A DNA stretch of 17,958 bases, from assembly GCA_037383845.1 (NCBI GenBank), contig JARRON010000058.1, positions 1 through 17,958 on the forward strand, in the 5' to 3' direction. This DNA comes from JARRON01 sp037383845 (GTDB taxonomy: Bacteria > Pseudomonadota > Gammaproteobacteria > Steroidobacterales > XN24). A program made the translations under genes and the position numbers. The notes beneath the pieces are model-generated. The model saw only the letters and a program-made list of their open reading frames with translations, was not told the origin of the DNA and searched no databases. The first letter of the stretch is position 1. Each line of letters starts with the position of its first letter. Shown in pieces: positions 9,222-17,634 of the stretch.

Positions 9222-10561
9222 TCCCCACCGTGTTCCGGATCGCCTGGCTGAACCTCACGCGGGACCGGGTGGCCCTGGCGCTGACCTTCCTGCTGCCCAT
9301 CGCGTTCTTCACCATCTTCGCCCTGATCTTCGGCAGCCCCGGCCCCCGGGGACCCACGGAATCCCGCCCGCTGGACGTGATCGTCGTGGACGAGGACCGG
9401 ACCGGGGTCAGCGCCCGGCTGCTGGAGGCCCTGGAGGCCCGGGAAGGCCTGGCGGTCACGCGGCGCCTCCCCGGCGACGACCAGGCTCCGCCGGCCGGGA
9501 CCTTGCCGACCCGGGACGACGCCCGGCGAGCGGTGCGCAGCGGGGAGTTCGAAGCCGCGGTCGTGATCCCCGCGGGCTTCGGCCAGGCCTTCGGCAACTT
9601 CGGCGAACCGTCACCGGCGGTGGAGGTTATCTACGATCCGGCCAATCCGGTTGCCGAGTTCGCCGTCAGCGGGCTGCTGCAGGCCTCGGCGTTCACCGCG
9701 GCGCCGGACGTGCTGCTGGACAAGGGCATCGACCTGCTGGAGGACGCCGGAGGCTTTCTGACCGATTCGCAGCGACGGCTGCTGGACTCGGCCCGGGCAG
9801 CCCTGGAAGACGGTGCGCGCGTCGCGAGGGAGGGCGATTCGCAGGAGGAAGGTTTCACGGGCCTGGTCACCGTGAAGTCCATTAACGTGCGGTCCCTCGA
9901 CCCGGGCGAACCGTCCGACGGCCCTAACGCCAACTCGATGATCGCCTACTACGCGGCGGGCATGGGAGTGATGTTCCTGCTGTTCTCCATGACCGGCGCG
10001 GCGGGTTCCCTGCTGGAGGAAGAGGAATCCGGCGCCCTGGAACGCCTGCTGACCTCCCGGGCCAGCCTGTCGGAGATCCTCGCCGGCAAATGGTTGTTTT
10101 TCGCCGGCCTCGGCGTGGCCCAGGTCACGCTGATGTTCATCTACGGCAGCGTGGTGTTCGACCTGCCCCTGTGGACGCCCAACCACCTGGCCGGGTTCGC
10201 GGTCGTGACAACGGTCACGGCCCTGGCGGCATCGGCTTTCGGCCTGCTGCTGGCGACCCTCTGCCGGAGCCGCGCCCAGCTCGGCGGCCTTTCCACCATC
10301 GTCATCCTGATCATGTCGGCGGTGGGTGGCAGCATGGTCCCCCGCTTCATCATGCCGGACTTCATGGAGACCCTCGGGCGCCTGACGTTCAATGGCTGGG
10401 CCATGGACGCCTTCCTTGCGGTGTTCTGGAACGACGACCCGGGGGCGGGCGTCCTGGAGAGCCTCGCGCCCCTGGCGCTGCCCGTGGGCGTGATGGCAGC
10501 CATGACCGCCGTCTTCCTGGTCATCGCGCGCCTGTCCGCCCGGCGCTGGGAGACGGCGTAG
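9218..10561 (+). CDS. ABC-2 type transporter permease
   Basis: A 447-residue inner-membrane subunit of an ABC exporter of the ABC2_membrane_3 type. It has one N-terminal membrane segment (about 20-39), then a large extracytoplasmic domain (about 40-240). A C-terminal bundle of about five segments follows (near 242-262, 291-312, 323-347, 354-376, 418-438), with the cytoplasmic EEEESGALERLLTSRASLSEILAGK loop typical of these permeases. The start MIPTVFRIAWLNLTRDRV at 9218 overlaps the ATPase stop (ATGA), implying coupled translation. The frame is open further upstream, but that part overlaps the ATPase and is not permease-like. The substrate cannot be told from sequence. It appears intact although the partner ATPase is broken, so it may be non-functional unless another ATPase serves it. 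Confidence 0.9.
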   Translation: MIPTVFRIAWLNLTRDRVALALTFLLPIAFFTIFALIFGSPGPRGPTESRPLDVIVVDEDRTGVSARLLEALEAREGLAVTRRLPGDDQAPPAGTLPTRDDARRAVRSGEFEAAVVIPAGFGQAFGNFGEPSPAVEVIYDPANPVAEFAVSGLLQASAFTAAPDVLLDKGIDLLEDAGGFLTDSQRRLLDSARAALEDGARVAREGDSQEEGFTGLVTVKSINVRSLDPGEPSDGPNANSMIAYYAAGMGVMFLLFSMTGAAGSLLEEEESGALERLLTSRASLSEILAGKWLFFAGLGVAQVTLMFIYGSVVFDLPLWTPNHLAGFAVVTTVTALAASAFGLLLATLCRSRAQLGGLSTIVILIMSAVGGSMVPRFIMPDFMETLGRLTFNGWAMDAFLAVFWNDDPGAGVLESLAPLALPVGVMAAMTAVFLVIARLSARRWETA

Positions 10562-10629
10562 ACCGGGCGCACCGCGCGGGTTCAGTCGCCCTTCCAGGGG
10601 CCCCGACGCAAGGCGTCATGCAGACACGT

Positions 10630-10635
10630 TATCCT
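10630..10635 (+). promoter_or_regulatory. Possible -10 element just upstream of the DUF748 gene
   Basis: TATCCT begins 13 nt before the ATG at 10643. If it is used, transcription would start at or within a few bases of the start codon, giving a leaderless or nearly leaderless mRNA. The nearby GGAG (10637-10640) is only 2 nt from the ATG, too close for normal Shine-Dalgarno function. No convincing -35 was found. Confidence 0.25.
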
Positions 10636-10642
10636 TGGAGCC

Positions 10643-13600
10643 ATGAGCGAGGAATCCGCCCCGGCGCCTGATCAGAGGACCTGGCGCCAGAAAGTCCATC
10701 TGCAGGGCTGGCGCCTGTGGCTCCTCGTTGCGGTGGTCGCCTACACCCTCATCGGCTTTCTCCTGTTGCCGTGGCTGGTGCGCAACCAGGCCCCGAAAAT
10801 GGCGGCCGAGACCGCCGGCATCGATCTCGCCATCGAGCGGGTCCGCTTCAATCCCTACACCTTCACGGTGTCCGTGGAGGGCCTGAACGCGGGGGATCCG
10901 GACACCGGGGAGCTGCTGTCCTTCGACCGGCTGTTCGTCGACTTCGAGCCCTTCAAGAGCCTGTGGAACCGGGCCTGGACCGTCCGCGACATCCTCCTGG
11001 ACGGCCCGGCCGGGCGTGTCGTGAGATTCGCCGACGGCAGCACGAACTTCAGCAGGGTCATCGACCGACTGCCGGAGGATGACACGCCCGAACCGGAAAC
11101 GGACGGCCCTCCCCCGCGGCTGACGCTGTCCCACGTCGCGCTCACCGACGGCCGGGCGGTGTTCATCGATCGCACCCGGCCGGAACCCTGGACCCTGGAG
11201 CTGGGCCCGGTGAGTTTCGCCCTGGACGGCTTCGGCACCCTGACCGGCCAGCAGGGCCAGTACCGGTTCGAGGCCACCACTGCCCAGGGCGGCCACACCG
11301 TCTGGGACGGCAGCCTTGCCGTGGCGCCCTTCCGGTCCGAAGGCAGCCTGGGACTTCGCAATATCGAACTGGCCGATTTCTACAGCTACGTCGGCGACCA
11401 GTTCGACGCCGAGCTGGCCGGCGGAGGGATGAACGTCAGTACCCGCTACCGCGTGGACACGTCCGGCCCGGAGCTGTTGCTCACGCTCTCCGAGGGCGTT
11501 CTGGACGTCAACGGCCTGAAGCTTGTGCGGGGCAGTTCAGGGGAAGACCTGGTGGAAGTGCCCGAGATGTCCGCCACGGGCATCAGCTTCGATCTCCAGT
11601 CTGAGGCCCTGGACGTCAAGGCGGTGGAAGTCCTGGGCCCCGTCGTCAACGCGCGCCGGCTCGAGAACGGCGAGATCGACCTCGCGGCAGCCTTCGCCGC
11701 GCCGTCGGGCTCGCCTGAGACCGCGGCGACGGAAGACCAACAGGACGACGCGGGGGCGCAGGCCGGCCAGGAGGCGGCACAGGAAGCCGCAGTGCCCGAC
11801 GGGGACGAAACGGCCGGTCCGGAGGCTGCTCCCGAAGCGCCTGCGGCGGGAGCGGCAGCTGGCGATCCAGGCGACGCCGGGGATGCGGGGACCGCGACGG
11901 AAGAAGCGGACGCGCCTGCAGCGGGAGCTGGCGGAACCGACAGCGAAGCCACCGGGCAAGCCGCCGAAGACCCGGCACCGGGCGGCGGCAGCCGGGACGG
12001 CGACACGGACCCGGCGACGGCTGGCGGGGGCGAAGGCGCGAGCGGAACGGAAAGCCCGGGGCAGCCCGCCGGCGAAGCTCCCCGGGAAGAGGACCCGACC
12101 GCGGCCTCGCCCGGGAGCACGGCTTCCGGGGAACCGTCCGCGGAGGACGCCGCGGCCGGGAACGGCATGACGGAGCCGGCGCCCGCCGAGCCTGCCGCGG
12201 AAGACGCTGACGCCGGGGCGGAAAGCCCCCCGGCGCCGGCCGGTGCGCCTGCCGCAGACGGATCGTTCGCCGTCCGGGTTGCTGCCGTGGAAGTACAGGA
12301 GGGGCGGGTGACCTTCCAGGACCGGGCAGCGCCCGGGCCCGTGGACCTGTCGCTGGAAAACATCCGGCTCGCCATATCCGGCTACGACAGCACCCAGGGC
12401 CACCGGGCGGACCTCAGCCTTTCCGCCACGGGCGGCCGCGGCGGCGACCTGACGGCCTCGGGCACCGTTCGCGGAGCACCGCTGGAAGTGGGCCTGGACG
12501 TGAAGACCACTGCCTTTTCCCTCGTTCCCTTCACCCCCTACCTGGTGGACGTCCTCAACCTGGACATCCAGTCGATCAACGCGGAAGCCGACGGCCGGAT
12601 CACGGTCACCGAAGAAGAGCCTTTCGGCTTCCGGGGCACCGTGGGCGTCATGGACTTCTCCAGCCGCCTGCCCGGGGAGGAAGAGGAACTGGTGAGCTGG
12701 TCGCGGCTCGCCGCCGACAGCGTGGACGTGTCCCTCGCCAGCAACCGCGTGAAGGTGGCCACGGTCACCCTGGGCAAGCCCTTCGCCCGGGTGCGTATCA
12801 GCGACGAGGGTGAGTTCAACCTGGCCCGCATCGTACCGCCCCGGGAAGACGGAGCGCAGGACGAGGACGCCGCGCAGGGCGCCCCGGAGGACGCGGCGGA
12901 GGACGCCGGCGAACCCATGGCCATCGCCGTGGGCCAGGTCAATCTCATCCAGGGCAGCATGGACTTCCGCGACCTCAGCCTGCCCCTGCCCTTCGAGGCG
13001 ATGGTAGACAGCATGAAGGGCACGGTATCCGCCATCAGCTCCGGCAGCCCGACACCGGCCAAGGTGGAGATCGACGGCAACGTGAACGAGTACGGCTCAT
13101 CCACGATTCGCGGCACCGTCGACCTCTTCGACCCCACCCGCCTCATGGACCTGGCGGTGGACTTCCGCAACATCGAGATGCCCAACCTGACGCCCTACAC
13201 CATGAAGTTCGCCGGCCGCCGGATCGCCGACGGACGGATGGACGTGGACCTCACGTGGAAGATCCGCAACAGCCAGCTCGAAGCCACCAACCGCATGGTG
13301 CTGGAACGCCTGGAACTGGGGGAGAAGGTGGACGTTCCCGGCGCCATGAACCTGCCCCTGGACCTGGCCGTGGCGCTGTTGACCGACAGCCAGGGCAAGA
13401 TCGACCTGGACGTGCCGGTCACCGGCGATCTGGACAACCCGGAATTCAGCTACGCGCCGCTGGTCTTCAAGGCGCTGGGCAACATCCTGGCCAACATCGT
13501 CACCGCGCCCTTCCGCTTCCTGGCGTCGCTGGCCGGCGCAGACGCCGACGAGGCGGAGCTGGAATTCGTGGGCTTCGTCGCCGGCGATGCCAAGCTGCTG

Positions 13601-14125
13601 GGACCCGAGCAGGAAGACCTCAACCTCCTGGCCCAGGCCCTGGCCCAGCGCCCGGAGCTGGGCCTGTCCGTGGCGGCCGCCTACGACGCGGAGGCCGACC
13701 GGGAGGCTCTGCAGGAGGACCGGCTGGACGCCGAGGTCTCCCGCCGCTTCGAAACCGGCCAGAACGACAGCAGTGACGGGGATCCGGTGCGCGGCATCCT
13801 GGAAGCCATGTACACCGAGGCCCGGGGCGCGGAGGCGCTGGCCGCCCTGGCGGCTGCCAACACGGCGGTGCCCGAGGGCCAGTCGGAGCCGGTCCTGGAT
13901 GAGCCGGCGTACCTGGCCGCCCTGCGTGAGGAGCTCATCTCCCTGCAGACCGTCTTCCCCACGGAACTGGAAGCCCTGGGCGGGGCCCGCGGCGATGCGG
14001 TGAAGGAGTACCTGGTCACCACCGGCGGCATCGACGCCGGCCGGATCACCGTCGCCACGCCGGCGCCCGCGGAGCGCGCAGACGAGAACCTGGTCTACGT
14101 GAAGCTGGACGTGGCCACACCGTAA
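10643..14125 (+). CDS. DUF748 domain-containing (AsmA-like) envelope protein with low-complexity insert
   Basis: A 1160-residue protein anchored by one N-terminal membrane helix (about 23-46), with the rest predicted in the periplasm. The beginning (IERVRFNPYTFTVSVEGLNA, FDRLFVDFEPFKSLWNRAWTVRDI) and the late block (NLTPYTMKFAGRRIADGRMD near 850, NLPLDLAVALLTDSQGKIDLD, GDLDNPEFSYAPLVFKALG) match DUF748, part of the AsmA/YhdP/TamB-like superfamily linked to lipid transport and outer-membrane homeostasis. After TAPFRFLASL (about 952-961) comes an OmpA-like tail (LELEFVGFVAGDAKLLGPEQ-type segment). Residues about 353-538 are a low-complexity Ala/Gly/Pro/Glu/Asp stretch splitting two beta-rich parts; a second short acidic insert is at about 733-756. 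It follows the permease by 81 nt and is convergent with maeA. The exact function is unknown. Confidence 0.9.
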   Translation: MSEESAPAPDQRTWRQKVHLQGWRLWLLVAVVAYTLIGFLLLPWLVRNQAPKMAAETAGIDLAIERVRFNPYTFTVSVEGLNAGDPDTGELLSFDRLFVDFEPFKSLWNRAWTVRDILLDGPAGRVVRFADGSTNFSRVIDRLPEDDTPEPETDGPPPRLTLSHVALTDGRAVFIDRTRPEPWTLELGPVSFALDGFGTLTGQQGQYRFEATTAQGGHTVWDGSLAVAPFRSEGSLGLRNIELADFYSYVGDQFDAELAGGGMNVSTRYRVDTSGPELLLTLSEGVLDVNGLKLVRGSSGEDLVEVPEMSATGISFDLQSEALDVKAVEVLGPVVNARRLENGEIDLAAAFAAPSGSPETAATEDQQDDAGAQAGQEAAQEAAVPDGDETAGPEAAPEAPAAGAAAGDPGDAGDAGTATEEADAPAAGAGGTDSEATGQAAEDPAPGGGSRDGDTDPATAGGGEGASGTESPGQPAGEAPREEDPTAASPGSTASGEPSAEDAAAGNGMTEPAPAEPAAEDADAGAESPPAPAGAPAADGSFAVRVAAVEVQEGRVTFQDRAAPGPVDLSLENIRLAISGYDSTQGHRADLSLSATGGRGGDLTASGTVRGAPLEVGLDVKTTAFSLVPFTPYLVDVLNLDIQSINAEADGRITVTEEEPFGFRGTVGVMDFSSRLPGEEEELVSWSRLAADSVDVSLASNRVKVATVTLGKPFARVRISDEGEFNLARIVPPREDGAQDEDAAQGAPEDAAEDAGEPMAIAVGQVNLIQGSMDFRDLSLPLPFEAMVDSMKGTVSAISSGSPTPAKVEIDGNVNEYGSSTIRGTVDLFDPTRLMDLAVDFRNIEMPNLTPYTMKFAGRRIADGRMDVDLTWKIRNSQLEATNRMVLERLELGEKVDVPGAMNLPLDLAVALLTDSQGKIDLDVPVTGDLDNPEFSYAPLVFKALGNILANIVTAPFRFLASLAGADADEAELEFVGFVAGDAKLLGPEQEDLNLLAQALAQRPELGLSVAAAYDAEADREALQEDRLDAEVSRRFETGQNDSSDGDPVRGILEAMYTEARGAEALAALAAANTAVPEGQSEPVLDEPAYLAALREELISLQTVFPTELEALGGARGDAVKEYLVTTGGIDAGRITVATPAPAERADENLVYVKLDVATP
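11702..12257 (+). other. Region coding a low-complexity acidic Ala/Gly/Pro linker inside the DUF748 protein
   Basis: About 185 codons are almost entirely Ala, Gly, Pro, Glu, Asp, Thr and Ser, with no hydrophobic core residues, so this is very probably a disordered segment. It contains an imperfect 17-nt direct repeat (gcgcctgcGgcgggagc at 11837-11853 and gcgcctgcAgcgggagc at 11912-11928). This suggests growth by slippage or recombination among GC-rich codons. The frame stays open throughout and the family sequence resumes after it. Confidence 0.8.
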
Positions 14126-14257
14126 AGCGCGGGTTCCTTACTCCGGGGCGCAGGTGCCGCCTCCGCGTGCAGGGCCCGGCGGGCCGCTACGGACAGGTCG
14201 CCGCGCCAGCCGGCTGAGAGCACCTGTGCTGGCCCGGGCGCGCCCGCCGAGCAGCAC

Positions 14258-15958
14258 TCAGGCCGCCTGATACGGCGGGTAGGCCGGATCCCAGCGGGCC
14301 GCGTTCAGGCGGCGGGTGGTCTCCTCGGGGTCCAGCTTGTCGCCCACGCCTTCCTCCGAAGCCGCCTGCATCACCGCCACCGCCACCCGGCCGGAGCATT
14401 CCCTGAGCCGGGACACACGGGGATAGAGCCTGCCCTCCTCCAGGGACTCCGCGCGGATGGCTTCGGCCAGGGCGTTGGCCGCCGCCGCGATCATGCCGTC
14501 GGTGACGACCGACGCCCGGGACAGCAGGGCGCCCAGGCCCAGCCCGGGGAAGATGAAGACGTTGTTGCCCTGGCCGATGCGGTAGGTCTTGCCGTCGAGT
14601 TCCACGTCGGCGAAGGGGCTGCCGGTGGCCACCTGGGCGCGGCCGTCGGACCAGCGCAGGATCTCCTCGGGACGACCTTCCGCCTGGTCCGTGGGATTGG
14701 ACAGGGGCATGATCAGGGGGCGCTCGCAGGCTGAGGCCATGGCGCGCACCACGCCCTCGGTGAAAACGCCGGCCTGGCCGGAGGCGCCGATGAGCACCGT
14801 GGGCTGGAACTTTTCGACCACGGCCTTCAGCCCCTCTTCCCCGGACAGGTCGAACTCCGCGGCCCGGGCCTCGGGCCACGCCAGTTCCGCCTTGTAGGCG
14901 TCGTGGACATTGTTCTCCACCAGCAGGCCGCGGCTGTCCAGCACCGCGATGGCGTGCTTCGGCCCGCCGGCGTTGCGGATCGCCACGTCCAGCTGCTGGG
15001 CAATGCCCAGCCCCGCGGCGCCTGCGCCAAGCACCACCACTCGCTGCTGCCCCAGGTCGGATTCCGTGCGACGCATGGCCGCCAGCACGCCTGCCAGGAC
15101 CACCGCGCCGGTGCCCTGGATGTCGTCGTTGAAAGACGGCAGCCGGTCCCGGTAGCGCTTCAGAAGCCGGGCGGCGTTGTCCTTGCGGAAGTCTTCCCAC
15201 TGCAGCAGGGCGCCGGGAAATACGGACTTCACGGCTTCGACGAACTCCTCGATGAGGCTGTCGTAGGCCTCGCCGCGAAGTCTGCGCTCCTGCCAGCCGA
15301 CGTACAGCTCGTCCTCCAACAGCTGCACGTTGTTGGTGCCCACGTCCAGGCTGACCGGAAGGGTATACGCCGGGTAGATGCCGCCGGCGGCGCAGTAAAG
15401 GGCCAGCTTGCCGGCCGAGATGGCGATGCCACCGGCCCCCTGGTCGCCGATGCCCAGGATGGACTCGTTGTCGGTGGCGACGATGAGCTTGACGGGCCGT
15501 CCCTGGGTGGCGGACGCCAGCACCTCGGCGATCCGGCCCCGGTGGGCGGGCGTGATCCAGACCCCCCGGCCGCCCCGGAACAGGTGACTGAAGCGACGGG
15601 TCGCCAGGCCCACGGTGGGCGTGTAAACGATGGGCATCAGGGTCTCCAGGTCGTCCACCAGCACGCGGTAGAAGAGCTGCTCGTTGCGGCCGGCCAGGGC
15701 CGCCAGCTCGATGTAGCGGTTGAGCGGCTCCGTCAGCCGGGCCAGCGCCTTGCGGACCCGCTTCTGCTGCTGGGACATCTGGTTGACGCGGGCCGGCAGA
15801 AGCCCGTCCAGGCCGAGCTGCCTTCGCTCCTGGTCGGTGAAGGCAGACCCCTTGTTCAGTATCGGATCGCGGATGAGCTGCTGGCCGCGTTCCGTGATTT
15901 TCAGGGACTCGTCGGCCCTGGGTGCCCGCAACAGGTCCGCATCACGTTGGCTGTTCAT
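14258..15958 (-). CDS. maeA: NAD-dependent malic enzyme (oxaloacetate-decarboxylating type)
   Basis: Cytoplasmic enzyme converting malate plus NAD to pyruvate, CO2 and NADH, linking the TCA cycle to pyruvate. The 566-residue length matches large malic enzymes. It has the LNKGSAFTDQER start block, the catalytic Tyr112 (MPIVYTPTVG) and Lys184 (ISAGKLALY), metal ligands Glu255-Asp256 (QWEDF) and Asp279 (FNDDIQGTGA), and the Rossmann motif VLGAGAAGLGIA at 309-320. The position equivalent to the substrate-binding Arg of ERILG is Ser166 (ESILGIGDQG), so substrate handling may differ from E. coli MaeA. Cofactor preference (NAD or NADP) is inferred from family resemblance. An AAGGA Shine-Dalgarno lies 8 nt before the ATG. 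It is convergent with the DUF748 gene across 132 nt, which holds no T-tract terminator. Confidence 0.93.
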   Translation of the reverse strand: MNSQRDADLLRAPRADESLKITERGQQLIRDPILNKGSAFTDQERRQLGLDGLLPARVNQMSQQQKRVRKALARLTEPLNRYIELAALAGRNEQLFYRVLVDDLETLMPIVYTPTVGLATRRFSHLFRGGRGVWITPAHRGRIAEVLASATQGRPVKLIVATDNESILGIGDQGAGGIAISAGKLALYCAAGGIYPAYTLPVSLDVGTNNVQLLEDELYVGWQERRLRGEAYDSLIEEFVEAVKSVFPGALLQWEDFRKDNAARLLKRYRDRLPSFNDDIQGTGAVVLAGVLAAMRRTESDLGQQRVVVLGAGAAGLGIAQQLDVAIRNAGGPKHAIAVLDSRGLLVENNVHDAYKAELAWPEARAAEFDLSGEEGLKAVVEKFQPTVLIGASGQAGVFTEGVVRAMASACERPLIMPLSNPTDQAEGRPEEILRWSDGRAQVATGSPFADVELDGKTYRIGQGNNVFIFPGLGLGALLSRASVVTDGMIAAAANALAEAIRAESLEEGRLYPRVSRLRECSGRVAVAVMQAASEEGVGDKLDPEETTRRLNAARWDPAYPPYQAA

Positions 15959-16107
15959 AGGACGTTTCCTTGGAGGCGCGGGAGGGGGCCGGGCGCCGCA
16001 CTCGGCTCAGCCGCTCCCGCGGGGCGGGAAAGGCGATGGCGCGGCGGAGAACTCCACTCATGCACGGCGGTGCAGGACACTGGCGGCGGGCCCGGACGGA
16101 TGCCCGG

Positions 16108-16113
16108 AGTATA
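16108..16113 (-). promoter_or_regulatory. Candidate -10 element for the malic enzyme gene
   Basis: On the minus strand TATACT (16113 to 16108) matches five of six -10 bases, about 150 nt upstream of the maeA ATG. No good -35 precedes it. It would give a leader of roughly 145 nt containing a small hairpin (6-bp arms at 16015-16020 and 16024-16029, 3-nt loop). The function of the hairpin is unknown. Nothing else was recognised in the 228-nt spacer 15959-16186. Confidence 0.35.
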
Positions 16114-16186
16114 GGAGCCACGGGCCTTCCGGGGGCCTTCGGTTATCCGAGATTCGGCGGCCCGGACAGGGTTGCAGGATGCGGCG

Positions 16187-17185
16187 TCAGCGCCCGACCG
16201 GCGCGAGCGGACAGCTGGCATCGTCGCCCTCCGGCGGCAGACCCGACAGGGTGTCCCTTGCCGCCTGTCCCACGGGATCGTCCTGGCCGGAGACGTCAAT
16301 TGCCCGGCGGGCCAGCGCACGGGCGGCCCCGTAACAGCCCAGGTCCGAATAAACGCCGGCGAGGTTGTTCATGGCTGCGGCATGGTCGGGACGTTCGGCC
16401 AGGAGGGTCTCGTACCCCCGCCGGGCGCCGGCCAGGTCGCCGGCAAGGTAGCGGTTGGTGGCGGCGCCGAACATGGCCACCGCGTCACCGGGCCAGCGGA
16501 CCAGGGCGGCCTCCCAGGCCGCTGCGGCGGCCACGTGCCGGCCGCTTTCCTCCAGGCCCAGCACCGCCTGCCTGTAGCGCTCCGGGTCCGGTGAGGCAGG
16601 CAGCTCCCCCGGCTCCAGCAGCACCATCGCCCAGCGTTCCGCCCGCTCCCAGGTCTGCAGGAACGCCCGCAGGGACATGGTCAGCCGCCGGTCGGTGCCG
16701 GAGCGCAGGATGACGGTGTCGGTCGCCGGGTCTGCGCCGACCAGCACCGCGTAGTGCCACGCAGGCCAGCTTGCCAGCCTGAGATTCTGCAGCACCAGCA
16801 CCGGGCGCCCGGCAGCGAGCTCCGCGAACAGGGCCCCGGCGGAGGGCTCGACCACGTAGGGCAAGAGACCCCGGGCCCGGGCGGCCGCCACCAGTTCCAG
16901 CTGGAGGCTGCCTTCCAGGCCCGGCACGTAAACCTCCCCGGCGAGCTCGGCCGGCGTGGCCGGCCGACCGGCTGCGCCCAGCACGGTAGCCAGCGCCGCC
17001 GGGCCGCACTGCAGCTCCGTCTGGGGGTAGAAGGGAACCCCGGCAAGCTCGACCGGACCGGCTTCCGGCCCGAAGGCCGAAAGCCCGGACAGCGAAGCCC
17101 GCGGGCCGGCACAGCCGGCCAGCAGGCTCGCAAGTACGAGGAACGGGAGCTTTCTAGAAGCTGTTGAAGATATTGGTGACCCCAA
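16187..17185 (-). CDS. PA2778-like C39-type cysteine peptidase lipoprotein with TPRs
   Basis: A 332-residue predicted lipoprotein. The signal ends in lipobox LLAGC (Cys25), with Ala at +2, predicting the outer membrane. Residues about 48-190 resemble a C39/papain-like peptidase: VPFYPQTELQCGPAALATVL carries the probable nucleophile Cys60 with its oxyanion Gln59, and WHYAVLVG carries His144. The usual third residue (Asp or Asn) is not obvious, since VILRSG stands where an Asp-Pro is often found. Residues about 200-305 form tetratricopeptide-like repeats (DAVAMFGAATNRYLAGDLAGARRG, HAAAMNNLAGVYSDLGCYGAAR), a likely protein-binding module. The domain order and partner gene match the PA2778 family of Pseudomonas aeruginosa, as I recall it. 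The ATG lies 32 nt inside the preceding gene, implying coupling; there is no later in-frame ATG before the signal core. The substrate is unknown. Confidence 0.85.
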   Translation of the reverse strand: MGSPISSTASRKLPFLVLASLLAGCAGPRASLSGLSAFGPEAGPVELAGVPFYPQTELQCGPAALATVLGAAGRPATPAELAGEVYVPGLEGSLQLELVAAARARGLLPYVVEPSAGALFAELAAGRPVLVLQNLRLASWPAWHYAVLVGADPATDTVILRSGTDRRLTMSLRAFLQTWERAERWAMVLLEPGELPASPDPERYRQAVLGLEESGRHVAAAAAWEAALVRWPGDAVAMFGAATNRYLAGDLAGARRGYETLLAERPDHAAAMNNLAGVYSDLGCYGAARALARRAIDVSGQDDPVGQAARDTLSGLPPEGDDASCPLAPVGR

Positions 17186-17537
17186 CCAGTTCCAGGATCA
17201 GCAGCACGACGAACACGATACCCACGACTTCGATGATACCGGCGCCGGCCGGCAGCTCGGCCAGCCGTCCGTCCAGCATCGCAAGCTCCGCGTCCGTCAG
17301 GGCGGCGATCCTGGCCCTGGCGGTCTCCGCATCGACACCCAGGGCCTCAAGCTGGGCCTGCACGTCGGCCCGGTCCAGACCCGCCTGTACCCGGGCCAGT
17401 GTCTCGGCCCGCTGACTGTCCATCATCACGGCCCGGGTCCCCACGACCGCGGCGGAGGCAGTCTGGACCATCGCCACGGAGGTCGTGGAAAACACCAGCA
17501 GCATGGACAGGAACCTGCAGATCAGTGAATTGCGCAT
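17154..17537 (-). CDS. PA2779-like small secreted membrane protein
   Basis: A 127-residue protein with a Sec-type signal (about 1-29, likely cleavage TASA/A) and a helical acidic middle (about 38-90, VQAQLEALGVDAETARARIAAL and TDAELAML). The motif LPAGAG (95-100) is followed by a strongly hydrophobic C-terminal segment (101-120) ending TNIFNSF. This looks like a periplasmic domain held by a C-terminal membrane anchor. The arrangement and its overlap with the downstream C39-like peptidase gene match PA2779-family proteins, which have no assigned function that I know of. A GGAG Shine-Dalgarno lies 9 nt before the ATG. It is divergent from the dodecin gene across 158 nt; no convincing minus-strand promoter was found there. 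Confidence 0.85.
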   Translation of the reverse strand: MRNSLICRFLSMLLVFSTTSVAMVQTASAAVVGTRAVMMDSQRAETLARVQAGLDRADVQAQLEALGVDAETARARIAALTDAELAMLDGRLAELPAGAGIIEVVGIVFVVLLILELVGVTNIFNSF

Positions 17538-17628
17538 TGATTCTGACTCCGGTGGATGAGAGCGCCTGAACCTAGCCCGGCTTTCCCCGCAAAGTCCAGT
17601 GCCGCCGTCACGGTGTCCGGCAGCTGTC

Positions 17629-17634
17629 TATACT
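17629..17634 (+). promoter_or_regulatory. Candidate -10 element for the dodecin gene
   Basis: TATACT lies 61 nt before the dodecin ATG in the divergent spacer and matches five of six -10 bases. The -35 position has no good match (CGTCAC with a 17-nt spacer). Confidence 0.4.

Noticed and set aside
14205..14233. A hairpin (gccagc/gctggc) between the convergent DUF748 and malic enzyme genes, as a bidirectional terminator
   Set aside because: The stem is only 6 bp with a 17-nt loop, it competes with an internal agcac/gtgct hairpin, and no T-tract lies on either side.
14903..16114. A 403-codon plus-strand frame opposite the malic enzyme
   Set aside because: The opposite strand encodes a complete malic enzyme with all catalytic motifs; this frame shows no family resemblance.
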